Shown here piece after piece: positions 1 to 9,426 of a DNA stretch of 41,653 nucleotides. Source of the stretch: Butyrivibrio sp. (GTDB lineage: Bacteria > Bacillota_A > Clostridia > Lachnospirales > Lachnospiraceae); assembly GCA_017996845.1 (NCBI GenBank), contig JAGOGF010000011.1:1-41653 (forward strand). Reading direction: 5' to 3'. Position 1 is the first letter of the stretch; each line of letters starts with the position of its first letter. The notes beneath the pieces are model-generated. The model was not told where the DNA came from and searched no databases. It saw nothing but the letters and a program-made list of their open reading frames with translations. The position numbers were made by a program, and so were the translations under genes.

Positions 1-956
1 ACAACCGGTTTACCAACTGGTTTCTTACTTCCCGATGCTGCCGGTGCAACAGCAGGTGCAGCTGTCGCAGACGTTCCTGCCTGCTCCTGTTGTACAGAAA
101 CAGCAGATGGTTGAGCCGATATGGCAGATGCTTCTCTGTCTTCTGTCAACTTGGCATTATAGATATCAAATTCGCCTATTTCTACTGACTCAATCTCAGA
201 AACATTTCTGGCAATATCTGCAACCTTGTCCATATCAGCATCTGAAATAAGAATCAGGCTGAATGTAAACTCAAATTTTTCATCCTCAATATCCTGCGCA
301 GAAGGCTCTGAAACAGCGATTTCAGCTGCTTCTTCCAATCCCTTAAATACAAGGAATGCTCGTGCTGCCTTTAAAATGCAGGTTTCCTGAATATGAACGG
401 TCATTCCATATATTTTTTTACCATCTTCCATTGCTGTTTCCAATGTAGATTTTACATTTGGCTCAAGTTGAATCGTCTTCCATGATGCACCAGACACTTC
501 TGCATCCTTTGCATCCTTTGAAACACTTTCTGCCCTGGATGCTCTGTCTGGCTGAGGCGCTGCACTGCCCCCCTTCCCTGCACGTATATCGGCAAGTGCC
601 TTAATCAGATTTGCATTGTCTTCTGTGCCTTCATCCTGTGTTTCAGTAATCTTATCAACATATGCCTGTACTGCATCCAGACACTGAAACAATGTATCTG
701 TCATGTTCGTGTCAACTTTCAGCACACCGCCGCGAACATCTGAAAAGACATCCTCCATATCATGTGTCAGCTGCTGCATCCGCTTATATCCCATCGTGCC
801 AGCCATTCCCTTCATGGAATGCGCTGCTCTGAAGATTTCATTAATACAGTCTTCATTTGTAGGATCCTCTTCAAGCATCATAATATTATCATTCAGACTT
901 TGAATATGTTCCTTTGCTTCATCCAGAAAGACACCAAGATATTGAGAAACATCCAT
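1..956 (-). CDS. cheA: Chemotaxis histidine kinase CheA (N-terminal part, cut by window edge)
   Basis: The first 318 codons of CheA, the kinase that phosphorylates CheY and CheB in response to chemoreceptors. The N-terminus is an Hpt (P1) domain with the phospho-accepting His46 in AAHSMKG. Residues of roughly 160 to 255 look like the CheY/CheB-binding P2 domain, followed by an Ala/Gln-rich linker where the window ends. The dimerisation, ATPase and CheW-like domains lie outside. The ATG at 956 has GGAGG about 9 nt upstream. It follows cheB by 31 bp and is the last gene seen of the fla/che operon; in relatives cheW, cheC, cheD and sigD follow. Identity is secure from the Hpt motif and position. 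Confidence 0.93.
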   Translation of the reverse strand, partial: MDVSQYLGVFLDEAKEHIQSLNDNIMMLEEDPTNEDCINEIFRAAHSMKGMAGTMGYKRMQQLTHDMEDVFSDVRGGVLKVDTNMTDTLFQCLDAVQAYVDKITETQDEGTEDNANLIKALADIRAGKGGSAAPQPDRASRAESVSKDAKDAEVSGASWKTIQLEPNVKSTLETAMEDGKKIYGMTVHIQETCILKAARAFLVFKGLEEAAEIAVSEPSAQDIEDEKFEFTFSLILISDADMDKVADIARNVSEIESVEIGEFDIYNAKLTEDREASAISAQPSAVSVQQEQAGTSATAAPAVAPAASGSKKPVGKPV

Positions 957-987
957 ATTCTTTTACCTCCACAATTTGCTGCATCCT

Positions 988-2058
988 CTATCGGATACCA
1001 ACGTTCATTATAATTTCCTGGGCTATGTCATCCAGCCTTACAGTCTGATCAGACAATCCCGCCTGTGCAACTGCACGCGGCATTCCATAAACAGTACAGG
1101 AACCTTCATCCTGTGAAATAACATGTACCCGTTTCCGCGTTTTCAGATTCTTGATTCCTTCTGTTCCATCAGATCCCATACCGGTAAGGACAACGCATAC
1201 CACCTCATCAAATCCACTGTCTTCGAGCGACTCATACATATAATTCGCACAGGGCTTAACACCCTCCCGGTTGGGTCCGTCTTCCAGGTGAATGATGTGT
1301 TTCCCACCTGAATACCGAATATACATATGAACCCCACCTTTTGCAATGTAGACCGTTCCTGCCTGTAAAGTGTCCCCTTCTGCTGCTTCCTTGACATGAA
1401 TTGCACTCAGAGAATCAAGGCGTTCAGCAAGGGATGCTGTAAATCCAACCGGCATATGCTGTACCAGAACAACCGGTGCCTTCAGATTATGCGGAAGTTT
1501 CGGAATAAGCGCCTGCAAAGCTCTTGGTCCGCCTGTTGAACTTGCAATTGCCACAACCCTGTTTCCTGTGACCTGGTAGGAATGTCTCTCCACAATGCGA
1601 TTTATTTTCTGTGAAGTCTGCGTCTCACTTGCAGAAACAGCCTTTGTAAATTTGGGAATCTGACCTGCACAAACTGCTGCAAGCGTATCCGTAAATTCCT
1701 TCGAAAAATCTTCACTCCTGCATGCATTGGCTCTGTCAGGTTTATGGATAAAATCAATTGCACCAAGTTCCAGCGCATCCAGTGTGACTTTGGCACCTTC
1801 TACCGTATCCGTACTGGCCATCATGATCTTTACAGCAATCTGATTTTTCTGAAGTTCCCGAAGCAACTGTATTCCATCCATACGCGGCATGTTTACATCA
1901 AGTACAACGGCATCATATGTTTTTCGCTTCAGAATTTCCAATGCTTCTATTCCATCTGCTGCTCTATCTTCTACATGGAATCTAGAATCTGCATTAATAA
2001 TATCACTAAGTACACTTCTCATAAGTGCAGAATCATCAACCAGTAAAATTTTTTTCAT
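988..2058 (-). CDS. cheB: Chemotaxis response regulator / glutamate methylesterase CheB
   Basis: Removes methyl groups from (and deamidates) chemoreceptors during adaptation, when activated by CheA. An N-terminal receiver domain has the acidic pair D8-D9 and phospho-acceptor D54 (LDVNMP). A C-terminal methylesterase domain carries the Ser-His-Asp triad in ASSTGGP, QHMPVG and GMGSDGTEG. The chosen ATG at 2058 begins MKKILLVDD and has GGAG 5 nt before it; an in-frame start 8 codons upstream would add a non-conserved extension. 356 aa is normal for the family. It sits between the PilZ gene and cheA, as in Bacillus apart from the PilZ insertion. Confidence 0.95.
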   Translation of the reverse strand: MKKILLVDDSALMRSVLSDIINADSRFHVEDRAADGIEALEILKRKTYDAVVLDVNMPRMDGIQLLRELQKNQIAVKIMMASTDTVEGAKVTLDALELGAIDFIHKPDRANACRSEDFSKEFTDTLAAVCAGQIPKFTKAVSASETQTSQKINRIVERHSYQVTGNRVVAIASSTGGPRALQALIPKLPHNLKAPVVLVQHMPVGFTASLAERLDSLSAIHVKEAAEGDTLQAGTVYIAKGGVHMYIRYSGGKHIIHLEDGPNREGVKPCANYMYESLEDSGFDEVVCVVLTGMGSDGTEGIKNLKTRKRVHVISQDEGSCTVYGMPRAVAQAGLSDQTVRLDDIAQEIIMNVGIR

Positions 2059-2100
2059 TTTTTCTCCATTTCTTTCAGGCAAATCAGAAACACCTGTCCT

Positions 2101-2814
2101 CTATTTTCTTATGATCCTGCGTTCTTCTTCAAAAATATAATGAATAATATCTTCCCTGTCAGCTCTGCTGATGTTGGTATACTTAATCCGATATTCTCTC
2201 AGATCAGGTCTGTTATCAAGTTCTTTCACTTTCAGTATCTTGGCCGTAACCTGATACTGTTTCTGTATGTCATTTTGAACAAGTGTGTACTTACAAAAAA
2301 CGCCTGATTCTTCTTCATATCTGGCCTGTGAAACAAACCGCATACCCCCGCCGCTGATATCAACAATCACAGCTTTCTGCATCTCTTCATTCGGACTTAT
2401 CTCAAAATGAGGATTACTGCGGGCTGCCAGTGTTTCATACTCTGAAAGGATTCTTATTTCTGCTTCAATCGCACAGCTGAATCTGTAGTATTCTCTTCGC
2501 TGCAGCTTCTTTAAACTTGAAGTCAGATTCATTGACAGAACATACATGTTATTTGATTTATATCTGTCTGCTACCTGCGCTTCACATTGAAATAATCCCT
2601 TTTGTGAGTAAAAAGCAATATTATATTCAGCGTTGATCGGCAATAAAACAAGTTTTCCCTGTTCCATCGGCATCATTACATCAATTCGATCTTCAGAGAC
2701 CACATCATATACTTCACTGATATGTACCTTTTTTTCCTCATCCTGATGCATCCATGAATCTCCACTGGATTTTAATTCGATGCGTGTCCCCGGTAAAATA
2801 TAATCTGTCAACAT
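2101..2814 (-). CDS. ycgR: PilZ-domain flagellar brake protein, YcgR-like
   Basis: 237 aa, with an N-terminal YcgR-type domain (about 1 to 95) and a C-terminal PilZ domain (about 98 to 235). The c-di-GMP signature is intact: RxxxR in RREYYR near residue 106 and DxSxxG in DISGGG. Family knowledge: proteins of this type bind c-di-GMP and slow the motor through the stator or switch. Its place between flhG and cheB supports a motility role. GGAG directly follows the flhG stop codon and lies 5 nt before this ATG, so the two genes are probably translationally coupled. The Bacillus homologue (YpfA/DgrA) is encoded elsewhere. The exact target on the motor cannot be read from the sequence. Confidence 0.88.
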   Translation of the reverse strand: MLTDYILPGTRIELKSSGDSWMHQDEEKKVHISEVYDVVSEDRIDVMMPMEQGKLVLLPINAEYNIAFYSQKGLFQCEAQVADRYKSNNMYVLSMNLTSSLKKLQRREYYRFSCAIEAEIRILSEYETLAARSNPHFEISPNEEMQKAVIVDISGGGMRFVSQARYEEESGVFCKYTLVQNDIQKQYQVTAKILKVKELDNRPDLREYRIKYTNISRADREDIIHYIFEEERRIIRK

Positions 2815-2823
2815 TTAAACTCC

Positions 2824-3723
2824 TTATTTTTGTGGCGTTTTTTCAAGTTTTCTGCCTGCAATAATATGAGAGAAAAAAGCTGCCATTCCGCGCGGTGTAG
2901 CTTCTGGTACTCCATCCTGCCCTGTAAGAAATTCTGCAATTTTTTCAAATGCATGCACTGATTTTGCTCCTGGATACTGCAGAGAAACCGGAGACTGCTG
3001 CATGACACTCCGGACGAGCATCTGATCCTGTGGAATCGCACCAAGATACGTAAGCGGCAATTTCAAATATCTGGCAACAACAGCATTCAACTTATGAAAC
3101 AATTGTTCTCCTTCTTCATCTGATGCCACTTTATTTGATACCACTTCAATCAATGTGTTTTCCTTCGAAAAGCGTGGATACTGATTCAATGCCTTCAGCA
3201 GCGAATAGGAATCCGTGATTGAAGTTGGCTCAGGTGTCGCTACAAGTATCACTTCTCCACTTGCTACCAGAAACTCCATTACTGCATTAGAAATCCCTGC
3301 TCCTGTATCAATAATAACCGTGTCAGCAATCGCATCGAGTTCCGCAAGATTTACAATGATATATACCAGATAATCCCTGCTGAGATTGTACATTCCGGAT
3401 ATTCCGGATCCTCCGGAAATAAAGCCTACCCCCATAGGACCCCAGGTAATAATTTCCTTTATATTCTTTCCCTGGTATATCAGATCGCAGAGATTATGCT
3501 TGGGAACGGTACCAAACATAATTTCAATATTTGCGAGCCCAAAATCAGCATCCAGTATAATAACCTTCTGTCCCAGTTTTCTAAGCTGAACAGCAAGATT
3601 GATTGCTACATTTGATTTGCCTACTCCGCCTTTTCCACTGGTAATTGTAATGACCCGGGCTTTCGGTCTCTGTGGTGTACTCTCTTTTTTAATGATATTT
3701 CTAAGCTGCTCTGCCTGATCCAT
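2824..3723 (-). CDS. flhG: Flagellar number/placement ATPase FlhG (MinD-like, YlxH)
   Basis: ParA/MinD-family ATPase that, with FlhF, sets flagellar number and position. The deviant Walker A is SGKGGVGKS at about residues 29 to 37, and the family motif IIDTGAGIS follows. The N-terminus reads MDQAEQLR, matching the DQAxxLR activator helix by which FlhG stimulates FlhF GTPase activity. This supports the ATG at 3723 over an in-frame TTG six codons upstream; GAGGAAG lies 9 nt before the ATG. 299 aa is the usual length. It lies 50 bp downstream of flhF. Confidence 0.93.
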   Translation of the reverse strand: MDQAEQLRNIIKKESTPQRPKARVITITSGKGGVGKSNVAINLAVQLRKLGQKVIILDADFGLANIEIMFGTVPKHNLCDLIYQGKNIKEIITWGPMGVGFISGGSGISGMYNLSRDYLVYIIVNLAELDAIADTVIIDTGAGISNAVMEFLVASGEVILVATPEPTSITDSYSLLKALNQYPRFSKENTLIEVVSNKVASDEEGEQLFHKLNAVVARYLKLPLTYLGAIPQDQMLVRSVMQQSPVSLQYPGAKSVHAFEKIAEFLTGQDGVPEATPRGMAAFFSHIIAGRKLEKTPQK

Positions 3724-3773
3724 ACTGTTCCGCTTCCTCAATATATCGACATATAAAGGTATTTTTTTTCAAC

Positions 3774-5081
3774 CTATTTTTTTCCGCCAAGAAGTCCCTT
3801 TACTATTCTCTGCGCATCAAACACTGCAATATCATCAGGAACATTCTGTCCATTCGTAATATAGGACATAGACGCTCCTGTATGCATTCTGAGATTATAC
3901 AGATTTCCTGCTGCACCCGTTTCATCCATTTTCGTAAAAATAAGCTTATACTTCAGAAGCTCTGAGTAGGAATCTGCAATTTCAAGAAGATCTCTGTATT
4001 TCGTTGTTGCACTTAATACAAGAAAAATATCACTTTCCATATTATCTGTCAGAACATGAATAAATTCTGCAATATTATTCTTCTGTTCTTCATTATGAAA
4101 AGAGTGACCTGCTGTATCAACCATCAGATAATCATAATCCCTGAAATCTTCTTCTGCCTGTTTCATCTCTTCGATAGAATATATCACGCGAAACGGAATC
4201 TCCAGAATGGATGCATAGGTACGCAGCTGCTCCGCTGCGGCGATACGATAGGTGTCCATTGTCAGAAGCGCCACTTTCTTTTTTTCTGTAACATACAGCA
4301 TGGAGGCCAGTTTTGCTATTGTTGTTGTCTTCCCAACACCCGTCGGGCCTATGAAGATTTCTGCCTTAAGCCCTTCTTTCGCAGGCTGTATTGTCTCCGG
4401 TTTCCCGAATTTCAATACCATTTTCTGATAAACATTTGAAAGCGCATATTCAAATGGCATATTCGGTTTGCTGATTTTCTCGATCTCATCCGTAAGTTCA
4501 TTCGCATATATTTCATTCACTTCATTTTCCAGAAGTGTATTGTATAACAATTTAATAAAAGAAAGAATTTCTTCCGAAACTTTTTCTGTTTTAACAATCA
4601 GTTTCTGTGATGTCGTCTTCCCCGTTTCCCCTGCTGCCGTTTTCTGGTTTTCGGGGCGCAGCATATTTTGTTCCAGCAGGTTATGCAGATTGTCCAGTTT
4701 CTCTTCAATTACGCTGTTTTCATCCTGTTTGGAAACTGTTTTGACTATTTCACTCTGTACAGCACCTCCGACTTTCAAAGGAGGAATTACGCCCTCTGCT
4801 GAGGCTTTTGCAAGCTGTTCTCCAGCAGATGTATCCTTCTTTTCCTGCGCAGGAACTGTCGGTCTGACTACCGGAAAACTTGCTGGTCCAGACACTGTCT
4901 GGTGTTCTTTTTCTTCTTCCAGTGCAACCGTTACTTCCGTCCTTTTCGGTTTCAAAAAAGAAAAAAAACCGGTTCTTTTCAGTGGTCTGACATTCATGAT
5001 TACAATATTTCCACCAAGTTCTTTCTGCGCAGTGGCTGTCGCGTCTTCTTCTGTTTTCCCCGTAAACTTTTTAATTATCAT
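3774..5081 (-). CDS. flhF: Flagellar biosynthesis GTPase FlhF
   Basis: SRP-type GTPase that selects the assembly site of flagella and helps recruit early components. It has an N-terminal basic region, a low-complexity linker of about residues 70 to 160, an N domain and a C-terminal NG GTPase domain. G1 is GPTGVGKTTTIAKLAS, followed by DTYRIAAAEQLRTYA and TKMDETGA. The G3 motif reads DTAGHS where SRP GTPases usually have DTAGR; the Arg to His change is unusual. The ATG is one base after the flhA stop (TAATATG), so translation is probably coupled. 435 aa is at the long end of the normal range because of the linker. Confidence 0.95.
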   Translation of the reverse strand: MIIKKFTGKTEEDATATAQKELGGNIVIMNVRPLKRTGFFSFLKPKRTEVTVALEEEKEHQTVSGPASFPVVRPTVPAQEKKDTSAGEQLAKASAEGVIPPLKVGGAVQSEIVKTVSKQDENSVIEEKLDNLHNLLEQNMLRPENQKTAAGETGKTTSQKLIVKTEKVSEEILSFIKLLYNTLLENEVNEIYANELTDEIEKISKPNMPFEYALSNVYQKMVLKFGKPETIQPAKEGLKAEIFIGPTGVGKTTTIAKLASMLYVTEKKKVALLTMDTYRIAAAEQLRTYASILEIPFRVIYSIEEMKQAEEDFRDYDYLMVDTAGHSFHNEEQKNNIAEFIHVLTDNMESDIFLVLSATTKYRDLLEIADSYSELLKYKLIFTKMDETGAAGNLYNLRMHTGASMSYITNGQNVPDDIAVFDAQRIVKGLLGGKK

Positions 5082-5082
5082 A

Positions 5083-7137
5083 TTATGCTGTCACCATCCC
5101 GACTGACTGTAGTTCTATATTGGATTCCACTTCATTGTACGAAATCACAATCAAATCTCTGAAATAATCTTCTGTCATACGCTTAAAATACATTCTTACA
5201 ATTGGCGATGTCATAATGATCGGATTTTTTCCCGCATCTTCCAATTTCTTTGTTTCTGAACCAACTGATTTCAGGATTGCTTTCGTTCTGTCCGGATCAA
5301 GCGTCAGATACGCCCCTGTTTCCGTTTGCTTAACGCTTCCCATGATATCCTGTTCCAGTTTGGGATCAAGTGTTACAACACTTGTTGTCTCTCCTGTGGA
5401 AAAATATTTGCCCGAAATTGCTCTCTTCAGACTTTGCCTGACGTATTCTGTCAGAATATCCGTATCATGTGTTGTCGGTGCATAATCTGCAAGTGTTTCA
5501 AAAATCGTAACCAGGTCTCTGATCGAGATTCCCTCTTTCAGGAGATTCTGAAGAACCTTTTCTATTTCACCAAGACTCATAAGCTTTGGTACCAATTCAT
5601 CTACAAGTGCCTGATTATTTTCTTTCAGGTTATTTACCAGATTCTGGATATCCTGTCTTGTAAGAAGCTCAGCAATATGTTCTCTTATAATTTCTGTCAG
5701 ATGTGTTGCAATAATGGATGGCGGATCAACCACTGTATAACCAAAACTTTCGGCTCTTTCCCTCTGGCTTTCCGTAATCCAGATCGCCGGTAAATGAAAG
5801 GATGGTTCAAATGTCGGGATACCGGTAATTTCATCTTCCACATGCCCCGGATTCATTGCCATATAATGGTCAAACAAAATCTCCCCTTCACTGATCTGTA
5901 TTCCCTTAATCTTTATAATATACTGATTTGGATTGAGTTGTATATTATCCCGCAATCGAATAATTGGTACAACTGTTCCAAGTTCAAGCGCAATCTGCCT
6001 TCTGATCATAACGACACGGTCCAGCAAATCTCCGCCCTGGTTTACATCAGCAAGCGGGATGATGCCATATCCGAATTCCAATTCGATCGGATCTACCTGT
6101 AACAAACTGTTTACGTTTTCCGGCTGCCTTATTTCTTCTGCCTTTGTTTCCTCTGTAGAAGCTGCTTCCTGTATCTTTGTTGTTTCAATCGTTCCCTGTG
6201 TTACACGTGCCCCAACAATAAAGCAGATCCCGATTCCAACATAAATAATATCCGGTAAAGGTGTTGCAATACCAAGTACTGCAATTACTGTCCCGACAAG
6301 ATATAGAACCTTTGGAAGTCCGAAAAGCTGACTGATCAATACATGACCAAAATCTGATTCCTTGGACCCTTTGGTCACCAGAATACCTGTTGCAAGAGAT
6401 ATCAGCAAAGACGGAATGGAACTGACAAGACCATCACCAATTGTCAGAATCGTATACTTGTTCATTGCAGCATTAATATCAAGCCCCTGCCGCAGCATAC
6501 CCATTGCAATACCGCCAACAATATTTATACCTGTAATAATCAGACCTGCTGCTGCATCTCCTTTGACATACTTGGAGGCACCATCCATTGATCCGAAGAA
6601 GCTTGCTTCCTCCTGAATCTTTTCACGTCGTCTTCTTGCTTCCTTATCATCAATCGCTCCGGTATTTAAATCTGCATCTATTGCCATCTGTTTACCGGGC
6701 ATTGCATCCAGTGTAAATCTGGCTGTTACTTCTGCAACTCGTTCCGAACCCTTATTAATAACTACAAACTGGACAATAATGATTATAATGTAAATGATAA
6801 TTCCAACAATCAGATCTCCACCGCCTACGAAATTACCAAACGTTTCAATAACCTGGCCGGGATTTCCTGTTGTCAAAATCAATCTTGTAGACGAAACATT
6901 CAAAGCAATTTTGAAAATTGTCGTAAACAGTAATATCGATGGAAAAAATGACATATCAAGAACTTCTGTCACATACATTGCCGTAAAAAGAATTGCAAAA
7001 GAAAGTGCCATATCAAAGGAAAGCAGCACATCCATAAGAAAAGCCGGAACCGGGATAATCAGCATGACAATTGCAGAAACAAGATACAATGCAACGCCAT
7101 AGTCATAAATACGATTGACTATTTTTTTTCTGTTCAT
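5083..7137 (-). CDS. flhA: Flagellar type III export gate protein FlhA
   Basis: Largest component of the flagellar export gate. The first 310 or so residues hold the hydrophobic segments typical of FlhA, including the FHIPEP-family signature with DAMPGKQMAIDAD in the cytoplasmic loop. The C-terminal part (about 330 to 684) is the soluble domain that docks chaperone-substrate complexes. 684 aa is the usual length. The ATG at 7137 has GAGAGGAGG 9 nt upstream. It follows flhB after 91 bp, in which I see neither a terminator nor a clear promoter. Confidence 0.97.
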   Translation of the reverse strand: MNRKKIVNRIYDYGVALYLVSAIVMLIIPVPAFLMDVLLSFDMALSFAILFTAMYVTEVLDMSFFPSILLFTTIFKIALNVSSTRLILTTGNPGQVIETFGNFVGGGDLIVGIIIYIIIIIVQFVVINKGSERVAEVTARFTLDAMPGKQMAIDADLNTGAIDDKEARRRREKIQEEASFFGSMDGASKYVKGDAAAGLIITGINIVGGIAMGMLRQGLDINAAMNKYTILTIGDGLVSSIPSLLISLATGILVTKGSKESDFGHVLISQLFGLPKVLYLVGTVIAVLGIATPLPDIIYVGIGICFIVGARVTQGTIETTKIQEAASTEETKAEEIRQPENVNSLLQVDPIELEFGYGIIPLADVNQGGDLLDRVVMIRRQIALELGTVVPIIRLRDNIQLNPNQYIIKIKGIQISEGEILFDHYMAMNPGHVEDEITGIPTFEPSFHLPAIWITESQRERAESFGYTVVDPPSIIATHLTEIIREHIAELLTRQDIQNLVNNLKENNQALVDELVPKLMSLGEIEKVLQNLLKEGISIRDLVTIFETLADYAPTTHDTDILTEYVRQSLKRAISGKYFSTGETTSVVTLDPKLEQDIMGSVKQTETGAYLTLDPDRTKAILKSVGSETKKLEDAGKNPIIMTSPIVRMYFKRMTEDYFRDLIVISYNEVESNIELQSVGMVTA

Positions 7138-7228
7138 ACCTTTTATCCTCCTCTCCGCACAAAATTACCAGTCTGCCATACCATAAGCTCATATGATCAT
7201 CATAACAGAAAATTGCATTACTTTCATC

Positions 7229-8359
7229 CTATACTTTTCCTTTTAAATGATAAACAAACGCCAAAACTTCGGCCACTGCCTTATAAAGTTCCGGCGGGAT
7301 CTCCGCACCGACTTCCACATTTGCATATAGCATTCTGGCCAAAGGCTTATTTTCAACAATTTCAATTTTATTTTCTTTAGCAGCTTCTTTTATCTTTCTT
7401 GCAAGATAATCCGCTCCTTTGGCTAGTACGATCGGTGCAGTATTTTTTTCCTGATCATATTGAATTGCCACCGCATAATGGGTCGGATTCGTAATAACAA
7501 CATCAGCCTTTGGAAGTTCATTCATCATTCTCCGCTGGGAAGCTTCCCTCATACGTTGTCTCTGCTTTGACTTTACCTGCGGGTCGCCTTCTGACTCTTT
7601 CATTTCATCTTTAACTTCCTGCTTTGTCATCTTCATATCGGTATGAAATTTTCTTTTCTCATATATAAAATCAACCGCCGCAATCGTCATATATATCATG
7701 GATACCCTGATTCCCATATTGATTGTCAGATTACCCATCAATGCGATTCCCTGCTGTAAAGACATATCATACAGTAAAAAAATGGATGTTCGTTCCCCCT
7801 TCAGATAGGAATATACCACATATGAGATCAAAACAATTTTTGCAATGGATTTTAGCAGTTCAAAAAGAGATCGCGTTGAAAAAAGTTTCTGCATACCGGA
7901 AAGGGGATTCATTTTCCCGAAATTAGGTTTTAGTGGTTCTGTGGTAACCTTAAATCCAACCTGTAAAATATTACAGGCTAATGCAATTACGACTCCTGCA
8001 ATCAAAAAAGGCATCATGATCTTAAGTGTTTGAAGCAACATACTGTTAACTGCAGTTTGTATGGCAGAAACCGGAATTTCACCATTATACATTTTAATTA
8101 TGTCGGGGATTTGACCATATATGTTCTGGAAAAAACGCTCAAAACGAAAACCGACATCATCTACATAAATACGCAGCATAATAAAAAAAGCCAACAGTTC
8201 AACCGCAATTGCTATTTCACGGCTCTTCGCTACTTGCCCTTTTTTTCTAGCATCTGAAATCTTTTTTCCGGTCGGTTCCTCTGTTTTTTCTCCTCCGGCA
8301 CCTTCCTTTGCAAAAAACTGCAGATCATATGTAATTATAAACCGTTCTTTTTCTGTCAA
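7229..8359 (-). CDS. flhB: Flagellar export switch protein FlhB
   Basis: Export-gate protein that switches substrate class from rod/hook to filament after autocleavage. Four hydrophobic segments in the first 210 residues are followed by a cytoplasmic domain with the self-cleavage motif NPTH at residues 291 to 294. I chose a TTG at 8359: it overlaps the fliR stop by 4 nt (TTGA), has GAGGG 6 nt upstream, and leads into DLQFFA, typical of the FlhB N-terminus. An open frame extends 27 codons further upstream into fliR but has no family support. The length from TTG is 376 aa. Confidence 0.95.
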   Translation of the reverse strand: MTEKERFIITYDLQFFAKEGAGGEKTEEPTGKKISDARKKGQVAKSREIAIAVELLAFFIMLRIYVDDVGFRFERFFQNIYGQIPDIIKMYNGEIPVSAIQTAVNSMLLQTLKIMMPFLIAGVVIALACNILQVGFKVTTEPLKPNFGKMNPLSGMQKLFSTRSLFELLKSIAKIVLISYVVYSYLKGERTSIFLLYDMSLQQGIALMGNLTINMGIRVSMIYMTIAAVDFIYEKRKFHTDMKMTKQEVKDEMKESEGDPQVKSKQRQRMREASQRRMMNELPKADVVITNPTHYAVAIQYDQEKNTAPIVLAKGADYLARKIKEAAKENKIEIVENKPLARMLYANVEVGAEIPPELYKAVAEVLAFVYHLKGKV

Positions 8360-9135
8360 ATCATTCCCTCGGCAAATGCCTGCATCAATTTTTTCATATT
8401 CTGAAAAATGAAATCGGATGCTCCGGAAAGCATACTGCATGTAAGATACATGACACTCAGTCCTACCAGGATCTTCAGCTCAATTCCAATTGCAAACATA
8501 TTGAGCTGAGGTGAAACCTTTGCAAGGATACCAAGCACCATATTCAGTACAAATGTCACAACAAATACTGGCAGGCAGATTCGAAATCCGATTACAATAT
8601 AGTCCGACATAAATGTAAGCATCGCATTCAATATCTTATCCGTATGAAAAACAGCACCATTTACCGGTATCAATTGAAAGGAATCTGCTAATGCACGAAT
8701 AATAAAACGATACATTCCACTTATAATAAGCATTGTCATCAGTACATATTGATATAACACTCCGGAAATCGTAACATTATCATTTGAATTCGGATCAAAA
8801 ATGGTAACCATGGACAATCCTGTCTGCATATCAGTGATCTGGCCTGCAAATGATGTAATTGTTGTACAGACCATTGCCCCATATCCAATCAAAAGTCCTG
8901 TTGCAGCCTCTTTCAATACAATAATTGTATAACCAAGAACTGTGTTATAGGAAAGCGGTGCTTTCGCAACTACCCCGTACAGAAGTGCCGCAAGGCAAAT
9001 ACTGAATCCTATCTTTACTCTGTTTGGAATTCCCTTTGTACTGAAAAAAGGGGCCACATAAACAAAACATGTGACCCTGATGAGAATCAGGAGAAAATAT
9101 TCAAGATTTCCATAAGTAAACGTATAATTAATCAT
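8356..9135 (-). CDS. fliR: Flagellar export gate protein FliR
   Basis: Polytopic membrane protein of the FliP5-FliQ4-FliR1 export gate. 259 aa with about six hydrophobic segments, the normal size and layout. It lies 6 bp after fliQ, and its stop codon overlaps the flhB start, so fliQ, fliR and flhB look translationally coupled. FliR is a single-copy subunit, which fits tight coupling with flhB; in some clostridia the two are fused, but here they are separate. Confidence 0.95.
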   Translation of the reverse strand: MINYTFTYGNLEYFLLILIRVTCFVYVAPFFSTKGIPNRVKIGFSICLAALLYGVVAKAPLSYNTVLGYTIIVLKEAATGLLIGYGAMVCTTITSFAGQITDMQTGLSMVTIFDPNSNDNVTISGVLYQYVLMTMLIISGMYRFIIRALADSFQLIPVNGAVFHTDKILNAMLTFMSDYIVIGFRICLPVFVVTFVLNMVLGILAKVSPQLNMFAIGIELKILVGLSVMYLTCSMLSGASDFIFQNMKKLMQAFAEGMI

Positions 9136-9141
9136 ATCGGA

Positions 9142-9411
9142 TTATCTGATATACAGACTAAAGTCAGACCACAACTTCGTCATGTACTCTGTGATGCTGG
9201 TTGCCATCCAGTTTCCCAACACAATAATCCCAAGAAATGTAAGAATTACCTTTGGAACAAAAGTCAGTGTCTGTTCCTGAATGGAAGTAACTGTTTGAAA
9301 AATAGAAACAATAAGTCCGACTGTAAGTGAAATCAACAAAATCGGAGATGAAACCTTAATAACCAGATACAATGCATCCGAAGTAATCTGTGTAACTTCT
9401 CCGATAGACAT
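9142..9411 (-). CDS. fliQ: Flagellar export gate protein FliQ
   Basis: 89-aa protein with two hydrophobic hairpin helices (about residues 15 to 38 and 53 to 73), the standard size and shape of FliQ. It begins MSIGEVTQI. AAGGAGG precedes the ATG, and 15 bp separate it from fliP. It acts in the export gate with FliP and FliR. Confidence 0.95.
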   Translation of the reverse strand: MSIGEVTQITSDALYLVIKVSSPILLISLTVGLIVSIFQTVTSIQEQTLTFVPKVILTFLGIIVLGNWMATSITEYMTKLWSDFSLYIR

Positions 9412-9426
9412 GCCGTACCTCCTTCA

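Noticed and set aside
583..592. GCCGATAT on the minus strand inside cheA (and again near 20210 inside fliK), resembling a SigD -10.
   Set aside because: Both encode Ala-Asp-Ile within conserved or plausible coding sequence, and the -35 partners are poor. They show that the 8-mer alone is not enough.
4468..5106. A 212-codon plus-strand open frame, Ser/Phe-rich.
   Set aside because: It is antisense to flhF and reflects the codon bias of that gene's Glu/Lys-rich linker; no ribosome site or domain is seen.
7138..7228. A 91-bp gap between flhB and flhA, checked for a promoter or terminator.
   Set aside because: Only short palindromes (such as ATGATCAT) are present; no stem with a U-tract and no paired -35/-10 were found.
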